A DNA stretch of 64,000 nt from Zonotrichia leucophrys gambelii (Eukaryota; Chordata; Aves; Passeriformes; Passerellidae): assembly GCF_028769735.1 (NCBI RefSeq), contig NC_088173.1, positions 25,856,038-25,920,037 on the forward strand, read 5' to 3'. Positions 14,175-26,679 of the stretch are shown piece after piece. Numbering within the stretch: position 1 is the first letter of the stretch; each line of letters begins with the position of its first letter. The translations under genes and the position numbers were made by a program. The notes under the pieces are model-generated. The model did not search any database, was not told the DNA's origin, and saw nothing but the letters and a program-made list of their open reading frames with translations.

Positions 14175-14235
14175 CTCCCACAGTGCAAACACAGAGTACA
14201 GCAAGGAAAAAGAAGGCAGTCCCCAGGAGCTTCAT
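14175..14235 (-). CDS. Putative signal-peptide first coding exon
   Basis: On the minus strand an ATG with A at -3 (14235-14233) opens a 20-codon stretch, MKLLGTAFFFLAVLCVCTVG, followed by one base and the donor GAG|GTAAGT (GT at 14174-14173). The peptide has a secretory layout: a Lys at position 2, a hydrophobic core of about 15 residues and small residues at the end. A short signal-peptide exon ending in phase 1 is common in small secreted proteins such as Kazal inhibitors, chemokines and secretoglobins. The frame is also open upstream, with an earlier in-frame ATG at 14358, so the start at 14235 is chosen because the hydrophobic core then sits at the N terminus. A weak TATA-like 'aaaataag' lies at 14371-14364 on the same strand. 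I could not find a matching second exon: a Kazal-type CGTDG-like codon run was looked for without success. The only frame-compatible open stretch seen (about 13674-13612) has a poor acceptor. It may be a real first exon with distant partners, a dead exon or chance. Confidence 0.3.
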
Positions 14236-15600
14236 GCTCGGTGGTAGTGCTGTCAGCTCTCCCTTGCGCAGCTGGGCAGGGAGTGCTCTCACTCTGAGGC
14301 AGGCCTTAATTACTCCATGGAAAAAGGTGTGTGGTGACTGTGCCTGGTCACTGCCCATTCCTGCTTATTTTGGGGACTTTGATAAAGAACAGGAGGAAAC
14401 ACAACATACTCCCTCTGGGAGTTCAGTACAGAGGAGATTTATTGTTTCAGTCCTTACAGGAACTCCTTTTCTTTGGCAGTGAACCATGTTTTTGTTAATA
14501 CATTATTTTGTTCTTCTTCAGTCATGAGGTCAGGAAGGTTTCTGAACAGAGGCAAATCTTTCCTTAGGATACATAATACATCACCAGCTTTCATACTGGA
14601 GCTTGGGACACTTTTAAAGCACATGTTTGTGAGCAGCGAGTGAGCCCAGGTAGAGGGGGATAACACAGCCAGGAACAGAAGAGCAAAACAAGCAACAAGA
14701 GCCCTCAGGTGGCTCTTTTCTGGGCTGTTAAAGTGGCCCTGCTGAAAATCACAGCTGCTTCATGTTAAAGGCAGAGAGTCTCCCTGAGAGAGCTGCTATC
14801 CTGCAACCAACAGGATGCAAGGGCCACCAGAATAGGGAGAGGAAGTGGCCCCAACAAGGTGCCCCAGCAGTGAAAGGCTCTGGGCTGTGCAGAGTTAGAG
14901 CTGGGGTGTAAAGAAAACATGAAAATGGGTACTTTTTTTTTTTTTTTTTTTTTTTTACTTTGAGAAGTTGCATCTAGCTTTGACTGTATCTGCTCCATTA
15001 GTAATGGAAAGGATTTTTAAATTCTTCTGTTTAGGTACTTGCTGTGCCATGGGATGGGAGTACAGACCCCCAAAGCAAGCTTCTTACCTGAGCTGTCTAA
15101 TCAACCAGCACAGATTCTCTCTCTCTTCTCCTCCTCAGAACTGAGTACAAAATTTTGGTATCCCCCCTTCTTACAGCAATTTCTTCAACATCTGTGGAAG
15201 AAATCTTAGCAGAACTCTAGAGCTGAAGGATATCAAAACATGATCTTGTAATAGTTCTGTGCTCTGCCCCTTAGAGATTCAATGCAGCTGAAGGCAATTA
15301 ATCATAAACCTTCAACCACAATGAGAATAAAGTGCATTATGTTTGCTCTTCTGCCTCTTTGTCAGCTCTCAGGAAAAACTGGAAAAATTGATCTCATAAA
15401 CAGCCTGACTGATTAAATATCCAACTCTACTTATTTCAGTAATTAACAACTTTTTTCTTTGTGACAGGTTCTAGCTATAAGGGGAAATTTTGGAATGGCT
15501 TCACATGCAGGAACTTCCAATAGCTAACCCACAGTGCTTCCAGCCACAGTGCTGCTTTATCCATGGGATGAGGAAAATGGTAGCAGCTCGGCATTATGTG
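14236..15600. other. Gene-free DNA with a T24 tract
   Basis: Contains the presumed 5' flank of the signal-peptide exon and a run of 24 T (14933-14956). On the minus strand the T run would be a poly(A), but the body beside it has no AATAAA signal and no recognisable transcript, so I do not call a retrocopy. No coding signal otherwise. Confidence 0.65.
14933..14956 (-). repeat. Poly(T) tract, 24 bases
   Basis: An uninterrupted run of T on the plus strand. Two overlapping minus-strand open frames read through it as polylysine, which shows those frames are artefacts. Confidence 0.85.
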
Positions 15601-15890
15601 TGGAATCACAGAATTGTTTAGGCTGGAAAAGACCTCTGAGATCATTGCACTCAACCTCTGACCCAACATTATCAAGGCCACCACTAAACCCTGTCCCAAG
15701 GTGCCACATCTACATCTTTTAAATATCTCCAGGGATGACAAATCAACTGCTTTCCTGGGCACCCTTTTCAATGGTTGACAACCCTTTCTGTGATGAAATC
15801 TTTCTTATATCCAGCCTGAACGTCCCCTGATGCAACTTGAGGCCACTTCCTCTTGTCCTACTGCTTGTTAATTGGGAGAAGACTGACACA
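15601..15890 (-). mobile_element. CR1 LINE, 5'-truncated 3' end
   Basis: Starts with 'tggaatcacagaattgttta' and 'ggctggaaaagacctctgag', then carries the CR1 tail blocks 'ctctgacccaacattatc', 'tggcaccttgggaca' (seen in complement), 'aaatatctccagggatga' and 'ttcctcttgtcctact'. It is in reverse orientation and about 290 bp long. It differs in wording from the 2.5-kb copy (the 'tcatcaagtccaaccatt' type region is replaced by a 'cattgcactcaacctct' type), so it probably belongs to a different CR1 subfamily. It has no coding capacity. Confidence 0.9.
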
Positions 15891-18008
15891 ACTTTTGTTT
15901 AAAGAAATTACATTGCTACATCTTAAGACTCTGACACATCCTCTGCAGGTGACAGAAGTTGGTGCTCAACAGAAATCTGATGGCAGGCAATGAATTTCTG
16001 GCACTTCATCTGGACAAACTTGGGTATTTGCACCCATGAGAGATGCAAACATGTAAGTTCTCCATAGCTGGACTGTGTTCTCAGCATTGTTGAAAAGGAT
16101 CCCATAGAAATAAAAACTTGACTCACAAAGTAGTGGGCCACGCAATGACATTTTTGCCAAGTTCATCAGATTATGCAAGGGAGTTGCACCAGTGCTCTGT
16201 TTTTATGCTCATTTTCTGCTGACGTAGGACTTAAAGTTAGAATGGCCTAGGAAAGCAATAACTGCTGCAGCAGAGAGCCTTCAATAAAGATGACAAATCT
16301 GAACACAGAGAGTAAATTCATCCCAGGTTAGTACTGATCCTAATGTAATAAGAGGGACTCTAACCTTTTATTGCTACCACCTGAAATGTTAATGCAGAAG
16401 AAGGATACAGAAAGGGATATTATTTTATTGACTGAAATAAAATCTCTGCAAGATCTAGGAGGCATGAAGATATGAGGACAGAATCCTTTCCTTGGGTTTT
16501 GAGACCCAGAGAAACTGTCTGAATGCCTAAATGAGTAATGGTTTGCTGTTTATCTGAACAACAGCTCCCCAAGGAGTTGCTGCAGCTTAAGATGGTGACT
16601 GTGGTGGTTCCTTGCAACTCATTGAAGGCAGGCATTTGGAGGTACAAGTGTGGAAAAGCCTCCCCAGCCTCACACAGGGGATTGAGAGGGAAAGAAAGAG
16701 AAAGAGCCAAGTGTCTTTGCCTTACACCACATCATGCAACTCAGGTTCTATGTCAGAGAGCCCTAACACAACTTTCTCCTCCCTGGAACATCATGAATGT
16801 CCCTCTCAGATGCTCATGTCAATTTCAAAGGCAGCGACTTCTGTTAGATCAAACTTGGGCAGCAGCAGGAGCATGCACGGAAGAAATAATAGGAACAGAA
16901 GAGGTATGGCTCAAATAACTCACTGAAAGAAAAATTCTGGCTAAAGCTGAGTTGCAGCTTCTGGCTTGGATTATCTGGGCTGCAGAAGAGATTCTCACAA
17001 CTCTTGTCAATGGAAACAGTTTTTTTTTTTTTTAAGAAGAAATAATTTAAGGTTTCAAAAGCGTCTAGAGATCTTTGCAGCAAAAGACTATTCTTCTATG
17101 TGTTCACTGAAAAGAATTCTTTTTTCCCTTCCTATCAGCAAATAAGTTTTCTTCTATTGAATAAATGTTTTTTTTTTTCTTTCCTCAAACTGCGAAACTT
17201 AGCTTCAGTGCCAATGTGTTCTTTGTTTCACAGAGAAATTTGGTCATTGGTACTCCTGCCAACTGTGTTGGGATATCTGGAGTTTCACTTCAGGCTCCAG
17301 AACAAGTGACTGTATGACTCAGTTTCTACATCTTTTCATGTAAGACTTTAGCCCTCCTAGTTGCAGAAGAAAACTTGAAACATGACCAAAGAGCACTCTA
17401 GAGAATGAAAGGACTCTCTGTTTTAAAATATCATTATTATGTAGTCCAATAAGGGTTGGGGTAGCATGAGTTACACATTCATTTTTGCCAGTGTGGTATT
17501 TCATTATTAAAGGGAAACCATTTACAGCCACAGTGGATTTGCAGTTACAGCTTTATTGGTCTCTGGCTGTATTTATATATTCTTTCTTAGTTCACATTGC
17601 TTGGAGCATAACACTGCCTTTTCATGCACAGTGTTCCTATGAGGTTCAAATAATCCCCTTCAGATTTAGAGAATGTAAAAATTTTACATATTGTTCAATA
17701 TCCTTGAAGCACCACTGCATAAAACAGGTAATAACATGGACAGCGAAGTACTACCTTGCTGTGGGCTGCTGAAAATTTCCAGTGTGGGTGTGAAGAGCCA
17801 ATTTGTCAAAGTCTTTACAAAAGCAAAAGTAAAAAGGTACAAAAAATATAGCTTTTGGTGTTTTACTAAAGTGAAGAAACAACCACACTAAGTTTTTCAG
17901 CCTTTCCCACTGATGGTTGCTATCCTTTCCATTGATGGTTATTTTAACTCTTATAGCAGAATGATATAAAACCAACAAACTAACCTCAAACTCTATTGTT
18001 TTGCTCCA

Positions 18009-18065
18009 TCTGTATTTTAGCAAACACGCCCAAAGCAATATTGGGTGTGTTTGCTAAAATACAGA
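18009..18065. repeat. Near-perfect inverted repeat: 25-bp stem, 7-base loop
   Basis: The left arm 18009-18033 (begins 'tctgtattttagcaaacacg') and right arm 18041-18065 (begins 'ttgggtgtgtttgctaaaat') are reverse complements over all 25 positions except one. Position 18028 (G) faces 18046 (T), which is a G-U wobble if transcribed from the plus strand. The loop is 'agcaata'. The next outer pair (18008/18066) does not match, so the edges are sharp. The fold is longer and cleaner than expected in unique DNA. It could be a small-RNA precursor, the core of a short palindromic element, or a template-switch scar. No flanking target duplication is obvious. Confidence 0.85.
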
Positions 18066-21000
18066 AATCTGCTAAAACCAGAAATTACCTATGACTTACC
18101 TGTATATTTCATTATACTTATTTCTATAAACAGGGTAAATTTGCATTGAAAAATGCAGTTGTAACAGTGCAGGAATATTTTGTTTCATTATGCTTTCTGT
18201 TCTTTTAAAAATTGTTTTTAAAAGTGCTTGGGTTTTGCCTATTACATATATTAAAATTTTTACATAAAAGTAGAGCTTCAAAGAACTTGAATTTAGCAGT
18301 AGAAAACCAAGATATTTTAATGGCTATGTATAGAAGTTTCTCTAAAAATTCATGCTGTGGGACATATTAAAATGTAGATATTTTGTTCTGAACTTTTTAA
18401 TGGAAACACTGGAATATTTAATGGACTAGAAATGTCAGTATCCAAATCCTGCTGCACAAAATAATATTAAAAATATTAAATACTAGGCTCATACATGTAT
18501 TCAGGTGCTTTAAAACCCAAGCTAGCCACCTTTTCTTTGTAGGATGGAACAGCTTCAATCTCAGTGACTTGATTTAGAGACAGCTGCTAATGTAAAAATT
18601 CCACTAAATCTCTAAGTGCCTTTATGTAGGCAACTAAAGACAAAAACGCATTTAGCCTGTCGGCCTTTTTTTTTGTTTTTTACAGAACATGTTTTCAAGG
18701 CCAATAGAACTACTGCATCTCTGGCTCTCAGAGGATTGTTTATTTGCTCTACCAACAGACTCCGTAACAATATCCATTACCAGAGAGTGTGTTTTTCCTG
18801 CTCTTTCCTACTCCATGTCTTTCCCACTCTTACACACCTGGAACCCTACTGATTCACCATGGGGACTCAAAACATGCTTGAAGGATCTGGCTGAATGGTT
18901 ATTCACTTGCAGCAGGTATAACTCAGGCCCATATTTGTAGAAATGGACCTGCAATGTGCAGCTTAACAGCCAAGGTCCTTCCAAGGGCACCATCCAAGGT
19001 CCATTCTTTCACTGTTGGTGAGCTACTGGTGGGTAGATATTTGATTTTGTTAGTCAGAGGGAAGCTTAAGCAGAACTACTGTGGTTGAGAGAAGTAAGTT
19101 ATGAAGGGAAACGTTACTGCAGTCCTAAGTCATATTTCATGCTTAGATATGGGCAGTCAGAAGAGCTGGAAGAGAGAGACCATAAAAAGTTGTTCTAGGG
19201 ATATGAAAAACAGTGGGTTTGCAAACTCAGAGCAAGGAACTCCATGTCATGTAAAGCCTCACACGGAATGTGTTTATAGGATCTGCATCCTGTCCTGAGC
19301 TAATGAAATGGGAAACAGTGAGTCAGTCTCAGTTTCTCATGTTATTCGAAGCACATGGAGTGATTATTATGGCTGGCTGTCTCAGAAGAAACAAAACACA
19401 AATATGTGTTTGAACCATGCCTTAATTTTCCAAAAGGATGGACAAAACCAACTGCTATCTATCCAAAGAGATATCTCATCTTTATTGTGGTAAACTCCAA
19501 TGAGCTCATTCTTCTTGAATCTGGTTAAAAAACAGGCAGTAGTATGAGACTGCAGTGGACCCCAGAAATGAAAAGCAAGATGTGTTTTCTGTTCCAATAG
19601 TACTTGTCATTTTTACTGTGCAAGATGTTGTTAGACATTAAGCTGCTGAGCTGAGTTTCTGTGGTTTCTCCTTTCCATTTGGTTTCCTCTACACAACCAA
19701 TGGAAAAATGTATCAGATTTCTTGGCAGTCTCATGAGGGGATACTCTGTGCGTTGGTCTCTCTAAGCTACAGTTTCTAACAGTGTCAGCTTTGTTTTTAG
19801 GCCACTAACATCAGAAACGTCTTAGAACATTATAAAATATCTGATTATAAAGAGCCTATTGTACTTAAATACAAGCATTTATAGCTTTCCTAGCAGCCAA
19901 CACTGTTACTGTGCTAGTATCCCAGCATGTATTATAAACCTAAATTTTCATCCACTCATTAAAGGAATCACTGATAAAAATGTGTCCAGATTCCTCATTG
20001 CTCAGTTTTGTTCCTGTTCATAAACGTTGTGGGATATGGAGGGCTTGGGCTACTTAGAAGACCCTGGGAGCTTCTGAGCTGCAGGTCATGGGGCTGTGAA
20101 AGGGAGAGTTACAGGAGATTTGGCAGCTGCGCAGAATTTAATGTTGGGCAGATAGAGAGTATGCAGGAACAGCTGGGCCAGAACGCTCATTTCCTGCATC
20201 TCTTATTCCATCAAAAAAGTGAGGTAAAGGGATGTTTCATAATGAACAGCTTCTTCTGGAGCTTACAGCTAAAAGCCAGAATTCACATATCATGAATCTA
20301 AGTTATACTCCAAAGCAATATCTATCAGACATTTTTTTGAACAGAGCCTCTCAAACTAAGACAGCTCTTCTCTGCTTGGCATTTTTCCTTGTGCAATTTT
20401 TTTGGTTTGTTTGCAGCTACTTACAATCTCCTGCAATCCAACTGACAGCATTGATAGGCTTGAACTCTTTGTGGCTTAACCTACTTATCCAGAACAGCTA
20501 TTACTGCTGCTCCTCTGTGTCTGGCTTCCCAAGCCTTCATTCCTTTGGTGTATTTCAGACTTCCTGTTGTCGCTATCAGAATGAGTCCTGCTGGCAAGCA
20601 CTTTTTGACACATGCAAAATACAATGCGTGCCTGGTCTGATAAGGAAACAACGTTGCCAAGAAAAGTAGGTAAAATCCCTGTGCCAAAATATACCCCCAG
20701 CATTCCAGCTTCCTAGAAGACTGCGTATCTGCCCCTTCACAGATAGCAAACATTTTCCTGTTCTCTGCATTTCTAGTTTCCAATTTATTCAGCAATCCAG
20801 TTGGGAATAAATGCTTTCCACAGCGTTTAAGAGTTAAGCAGTAAGTAGCCAAATGAAAATAAAAGCATCTTGGGGACCTGCTAGAAGCAGGTCTTTTAGA
20901 TCATCTACAAATAGCTGGAAAACACACAAAAATATTTCACACTTCCATGCTTTTGGAAATTTCTTATATTGCTGGGCAGTTTGTCATCAGGAATGCACTG

Positions 21001-22556
21001 ACTGACATTCATCTGGGTTTATACTCATCTAAACTTTTATTCCAGACAGCTGGGATAAAATTATTACTTTTTTAAGGGGAAAAAACCCTACACCAAACAA
21101 TAGAAAAAATGAACTACCAGCATTTGGTGCTTGCACTTCAGGCTGACCAGTAGCAATGAAAACTGCCTGTAGTACTAAAAGCTGTTAATAAACCACTATA
21201 TATTATGCCAATCACTTTTTAAAATTAATTTTATGGTATACACTGGCAGATATTTGGAGTTATAAAACTATGCTCAGGGACATTAACACCATGGAGTCTT
21301 TGCAGCAGCAGCACCCTCAATTTAACATTCAAAAGTGCTGATTTACAGTCAAGACCTATACAAATTAGTTTGGGGTACCACGAGAAGATGGCTAGGCAAA
21401 GAACAGTTTTTAGAAATTGCTTCTCTCCTGCATCTCTCCATGAAGAACAGGACCACATACAACCTACAAGTTAGGCTCCAGCAGGTTAGGATAATTTATT
21501 TTCCTTCACAGCTGGATTAGATTAGGAGACTGTTAATTCCTATGGCCCATCTAGAATGCAAAACTCCAGTGACTTCTGGTAAAACAGGAGTTATACACAC
21601 AAGTTCAGCACTTAGGACACTGAAGTTAATACTTAACTTTCATTTTTGTTCAGTGCTGGGAGTAGCAAGTGGACAGTAATTACCTCTGCAGACAGTTATT
21701 TTTGTTCCTTGAGGGATGGGCAAAGAAAGGAGGAACAATGTCAAGGCTGTGACAGCGCTATTCACACAGCCATCATTCCAGGCTGAGTACCCTCATCACG
21801 TTAATGACGGAAGTAAGCACTCAATAAAAGCACAGCATATTGTTTTTATCTGACTTTCTACTGTCTGAATAGTTTGGCTGAAGATGGAGAACTGCCATCA
21901 CTGGGAGCATGTAAAAGCAGGTTAAGTGTCTATCTGAGATAAAGCACCGTAGTTTCAAGCAGAAATCTGACCTGTACTTCTGTAGACCCCTTGCTATTCT
22001 CAGAGTCTTGAGGTAGAATCTCAGTCTGGAAAATGTATCATTTATCAATTTAGTAATCCACTACGTATTTAACTTCTGTCATCACCCACAGATATGCAGA
22101 GCCATTTTCAGCCTGCATGTGCAGACCATAGCTGGGGATCCTGGGGGTAAGTCCATCAGAGTAACAAGATGAAGTGCAAAGTCTACCTTTGGCTGCTCTA
22201 GGTGTCAATTCTTCAACACAGACTGTCAAACCCATGTGTTAGCAAAAGATGGGTAGAAACAGCCCAGACCTGTGACATGACATCCTGTATTGTCCCATTT
22301 ACTGAAGTGGGCATAATGACTGCACAAAACTCCTCCTCTGCAGAAGCATTACTGTACTGACAGAAAGTTCACTTTTGCAGAGTACCTTCATCTGCATGAG
22401 GAGAACTGTAAAGTATTGGCACTTGTTCAGTATTCCTTGAGGAAACCTAAGATTTTTATTTCATTTAATTGGTATAACCATTTTCTGTCACCCCCACTGC
22501 ACAACAGAGCTTTATGAAAAGTGACTGTTTCAACCTAGCTTAGAGCTGCTGGAAAT

Positions 22557-22578
22557 CACTATATAACCACTATATAAC
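22557..22578. repeat. 11-bp tandem duplication
   Basis: The unit 'cactatataac' is present twice without mismatch (22557-22567, 22568-22578). Nothing else is associated with it. Confidence 0.8.
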
Positions 22579-22764
22579 CTGATACTTGGATCAGCTTGCA
22601 GCTAGGGCTGGATCAGCTCAGTACCTGAAAGCAAAAAAAGCATTGGAAAGTACAAATGAGCAAGGGGCAAGAGGAGCAACATCTCACTGCAGGCACAGAC
22701 AGCCCCTGCTCTGTGGTTTCCCTACTTTGATCGAGCACATCTTTATAGCAATCATACCTTCCTT

Positions 22765-22880
22765 TTGTTTGTTGGGGGGTTTTTGGTTTGTTGGTTTTTT
22801 TTTTTTTGGGGGGGGGAGTTGGGGGTTTTTTTGGGGTTTTTTTTCTTTTGTTTGTTTTGTTTTGTTGTTTTTATGGGGAA
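22765..22880 (+). repeat. G/T-rich low-complexity tract with G-quadruplex potential
   Basis: About 115 bp made almost only of G and T on the plus strand. G runs are at 22774-22779 (6), 22808-22816 (9), 22821-22825 (5) and 22833-22836 (4). Because the run of nine can supply two G tracts, 22808-22836 meets the usual four-run rule with loops of up to seven bases. It is followed by (GTTTT)-like repeats to about 22880. Open frames through it encode only Phe/Gly/Val runs or Pro/Lys runs and are not genes. Confidence 0.8.
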
Positions 22881-25867
22881 GGGGAAAGGAGAGCTCCTGC
22901 ACTTCAGTCTCTTGGTAGCAACTGGTGTTTTAGAGGTAGTTCCATTTCCCTGGGCTCCTGTTGTTTGGCTGGGAGGCCCTGAGCTGAGTCACTGAGCCAT
23001 CCACCACAAAACAACAGGAAGAGTCACAAAATTCTTCAGGAATAGCAATGTCTGGGAGGTGCCTTCATCCAGGCTATACTGCTGGTTGCTGACAACTCTT
23101 GCAACTGCATTAGAAATATGCTTCTTTCAGACCATATTTTTACTTTATTTCCTCTTGCAAAATGGATTGTTTTCACAAATCTTTCAAACAGTAGAGCAGA
23201 TGGAATACTATTTATCAAGCTTAAAATTTAGTGAGTTTTTCTACATTTTGCTAAAAGATCTGTTTGATAAAGAATTGTTTAAATATTTGATCATCTTCAC
23301 AGCTGGTGATATATATGCTTTCAGTGCATGTTTTGGGGTGTAAATAGCAGTACTTGCTGAGGAATTTAACTGAAAATAATGTTTCCTGGTGCCCAGCCAT
23401 ACCAGATCTGTGCTCAAGCCAGGTCAGGTCTGCTCTCCAGATAAAGTTACTGGAGATTCATCACATTCTTCCAGACCAGTCTAACTGTACTCCCAGTGAA
23501 ATCAATGAAAAAAATCCAGAACCATCCTTTCAACAATTTTGGTGAGCAGCAATAGGACTGATTACTTTCGAAAAATCTTCTCATGCCTATTCAATATTTA
23601 CTTCAATGACAGGTTAACAAATCCATATTCTGAGTGCCTAATCATTACTCCTATTAAATTCAGCTGGACATCTTAATGCTGAAAGTTACACATTCAAGTG
23701 TTCATAAAAACAGGCCCTGGAAAAGGAACAGTGCCATGCAAACAGCAGTCCTGTATTTCTATTTTCTGCAAATCTCCAGAATCCTACTCCAGTCTCATAA
23801 TGCTTTCCCATACACGCTACTACACGTTGGCCTCACTCAGGGTGGGGATTATATGGAATAGGGATAATCTTTATTTCCATTGGGCATTAGCCCAGTTTAT
23901 GTGACAGAGGGGAACCTGCAAGTTAGAAACAATACCAACAACAACAGGAATTTTCTATCACATCAGATCTAAGGCTGAGGTTTTTGTGAACTCCATGAAC
24001 CACTAGCCTGTGACATTCACTGGGCATGAAAACAAGCAAGCATATGCAATTCTAAGTATTAGGGCATGGAACGAGAAGCATACATCCCATTCCCTTGGAA
24101 AGGTGAGGCAGATGTGATCTATACCTCAATAAAGCACCTGATAGTGCCCTTCTGCACTCAGCTGCTCCTCGTGCAGGAATCAGCTCTCTCTCATAACCAC
24201 ATGTGACCTTGCTAACGTGATCTGCAGATACCTGAGTGCCCAGCTGCAACCAAACATACCCCCTTGCACACAGACTTGTCATGGTAATAAAGAAAGCCCT
24301 CTAAGGTGGCCAGTTCTCCTGGTTTCTATACCTCCCATAACAACATGGAGCTAAAAGCTTGGCTGAATACCCCTTTTTCCTTGCTTTGACTTTTGCGAGA
24401 CTTCTAACATTTTGTTTCACAGTTTTCAACAGTTTTGACACGCTTTCCATTTCCCTGTAACAAATGTTACTTCTCTTGGCCTTTACCGCCTGTTGCACCC
24501 CTATACATTCTTCTCCCCTTTGCACCTGCATTGAAAATAAGCAATACTTTTCCATGTTTATACAACAGGCAATACAGTTCCTACTTAGCTGGAGTGGGTT
24601 CTGGCCATAGGGCTGACCAACACAACTAAGGTCTCCCTAGCCAAATTATCCTCTTGGAGATCATGAAAATATGATAAATAATTGGCAAGGATAGAAAAAA
24701 TGAAGATAGAGCTCATACTTCTGCAGCTGGCTGATATTCCTGCTTAAGTTACTAAGGAGAATTATATCAGATGTGCAAAAGCTGGGGCTACTTTACTGCT
24801 AACATCCTCCTTCAGTTAATGCAGTTTTCACTTTTTGCCAAATGCATTTCCTTGGTCTGTAAAGCAGGGAGAACTGCTGGCAGACTCCAGCCAGTAAATC
24901 TGAAATCCTGTAATAGTCAGTGATGGTCTTTGGGATAAGTTTGGACAAATGTATTGCCAACACTATCTATTAACACAAGACATTAAGAGATGTTTCTTAT
25001 ATTTGGAAAAAAACTTCAGAGAAATAAAAATGCATAAATCAGGAATGAGCTAAAACTCAGTGTCAGCATGCTCCAAAAATGAGTGTCTAATGTTAGGCTC
25101 CTAAATCCTTCTTAGCCACCAGGATTAGTAGCTTGATCTTTGCTACTGGTAATTGCCCAGCAGGTTCTGAGAAAGTTGCTCATTTAGGCACCTAAATGTC
25201 AGCTTTAGGAACCTAATTTCAGCTTCTAAAATAAGAGCATCAGGATTTTCAGTTACTATTAGAGTTTTGCTTTCGGGTCAAACACAAAATCAGAAGGGCT
25301 ATAATCTTCTACTTCCACTTCAGACACAACTCCAAATGTCACCACTGCCATAATACCCTGTAGGTGCATGAGAGGAATGGTGGCAGAGCCCACGGAGGAT
25401 CACTGAGCACCAGAACAACTCTGGTGCCACAGCCTTGCTTCCCTTCCTCCTGGCTTCTTGTGAATGCTCTCTTGCTGCGTTTGCCCCAGCTGCTTCCTTC
25501 CTTTCCTCTTGTTATCTGTGCAAAAGGCACTCATGGCTTATCTGTCTGCCAGGGCTCCAGCAGGGCTACACAGGCTCTCACATCGGCTCCAGCCCAGGCA
25601 GGGGCACCATTCCCACCTTCTGCCAGACAAGGCACCCCTGAGGGCCCAGGGAACCCCTACACTCCAGCAGCTGGAATGACCTGCCTTTGTCTGCTGAAGA
25701 AGTGGATTTGCCTCTGCTATGCAGCTGGTAACAGGATGCTCTACAAGGAATTGGAAGGAAAAAATCCCAAAATAAGCTATTTTAATTGGCTACTTTTAAA
25801 GAGGTTCTGTATTCCTTCTCAAGACCCTCCAGAACACAAAAAGCTTAACTCCAGAGTATGCTTGAAA

Positions 25868-25935
25868 TCAAAACCCAGGCTAAACTTAAGCAGAAGCCAA
25901 AGCCAAACCAGAAGCACAAATCAAAACCAAATGTG
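25868..25935 (+). repeat. CAAA/AGCC-rich low-complexity patch
   Basis: Imperfect short units such as 'agaagccaaagccaaacc' recur over about 70 bp. They lie inside a 204-codon plus-strand open frame (25364-25978). The frame is rich in Ser, Pro and Leu without domains, so I read it as fortuitous. Confidence 0.5.
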
Positions 25936-26679
25936 TTGCTCTATTCCTAGAAAGTTCTCTTTTCCAATAAAAATGTAATTACGCTCTTATTTTGTCATGT
26001 CTCGCCTATACACAAAGCTGTAACCATTTTACTAAGCTCTTTTAGAAGCTGACTTTTATTTTAATTAGTACAGCCCTTTTTTTTTCTTTTGGTTATCCTC
26101 AGAACACCTTGCACTGATTTGTCTTAATTTATTCCTTACAGACCAGGGCAGCTTTTGTCTCTGACGTCCTCAGAGTGCACACAGTACACGTTTTCTGTCT
26201 GGAATTTTTTTAGTGAGTACATTTGAATAATTTTACATAGAGCAAAAATCTTTCTGAACTCCTTAACTGAATTTAGTGTAAGATGAATTAACAAAAGTCA
26301 TCCTCTGCAGGACTGCAACGCAGACTGTAAGATTATAGTGTTGAATGGTCATATACAAGTAGGGAATTAATCCAAAAAGGCGCTAAAAATAGCATAAAGA
26401 AGAAACTTTTTTAAAACTGTAGCCACCTTAATTAGTGTGTAGAGGCAAGGTGGCAAGTGTTTTTTACTGACCGGACTGAGAAAACAAAAGTCAGAAAGGC
26501 AAGCCATGTGAATTTGATGAGTGTACACCTTTAAATATTCCTTGGATAAAAGGAGAAAACATTTTTGCAGGAGAACCTTTTACAGGATTTCCAACTTAGT
26601 AAAATGACTTTGGGTTTATCTTCTAGAACTGCTTACCCTCTGAAAAGGGGCAGAAAGCAGGGTGAAAAGTTAAATAAGG

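Larger units (their letters stand above)
15891..26679. other. Gene-free unique DNA
   Basis: Long unique stretch with no supported exon. It holds the 18.0-kb hairpin, an 11-bp tandem duplication at 22557-22578, the G/T-rich tract at 22.77-22.88 kb and a CAAA-rich low-complexity patch at about 25.87-25.93 kb. The larger frames (20232-20669 plus, 20481-20852 minus, 25364-25978 plus) overlap others on the opposite strand or other frames and show no domain. Confidence 0.65.

Noticed and set aside
14933..15400. Possible minus-strand retrocopy with the T24 run as its poly(A) tail
   Set aside because: The adjacent body shows no polyadenylation signal, open frame or known transcript, and no target-site duplication was seen.
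20232..20852. Overlapping plus- and minus-strand frames of 145 and 123 codons
   Set aside because: They oppose each other over the same DNA, show no domain, and neither has convincing splice boundaries.
25364..25978. 204-codon plus-strand open frame ending near an AATAAA
   Set aside because: Other plus-strand frames are open across its first half, the C-terminal part reads through a CAAA-rich low-complexity patch, and no domain is visible. AATAAA alone is too common in AT-rich DNA to count.
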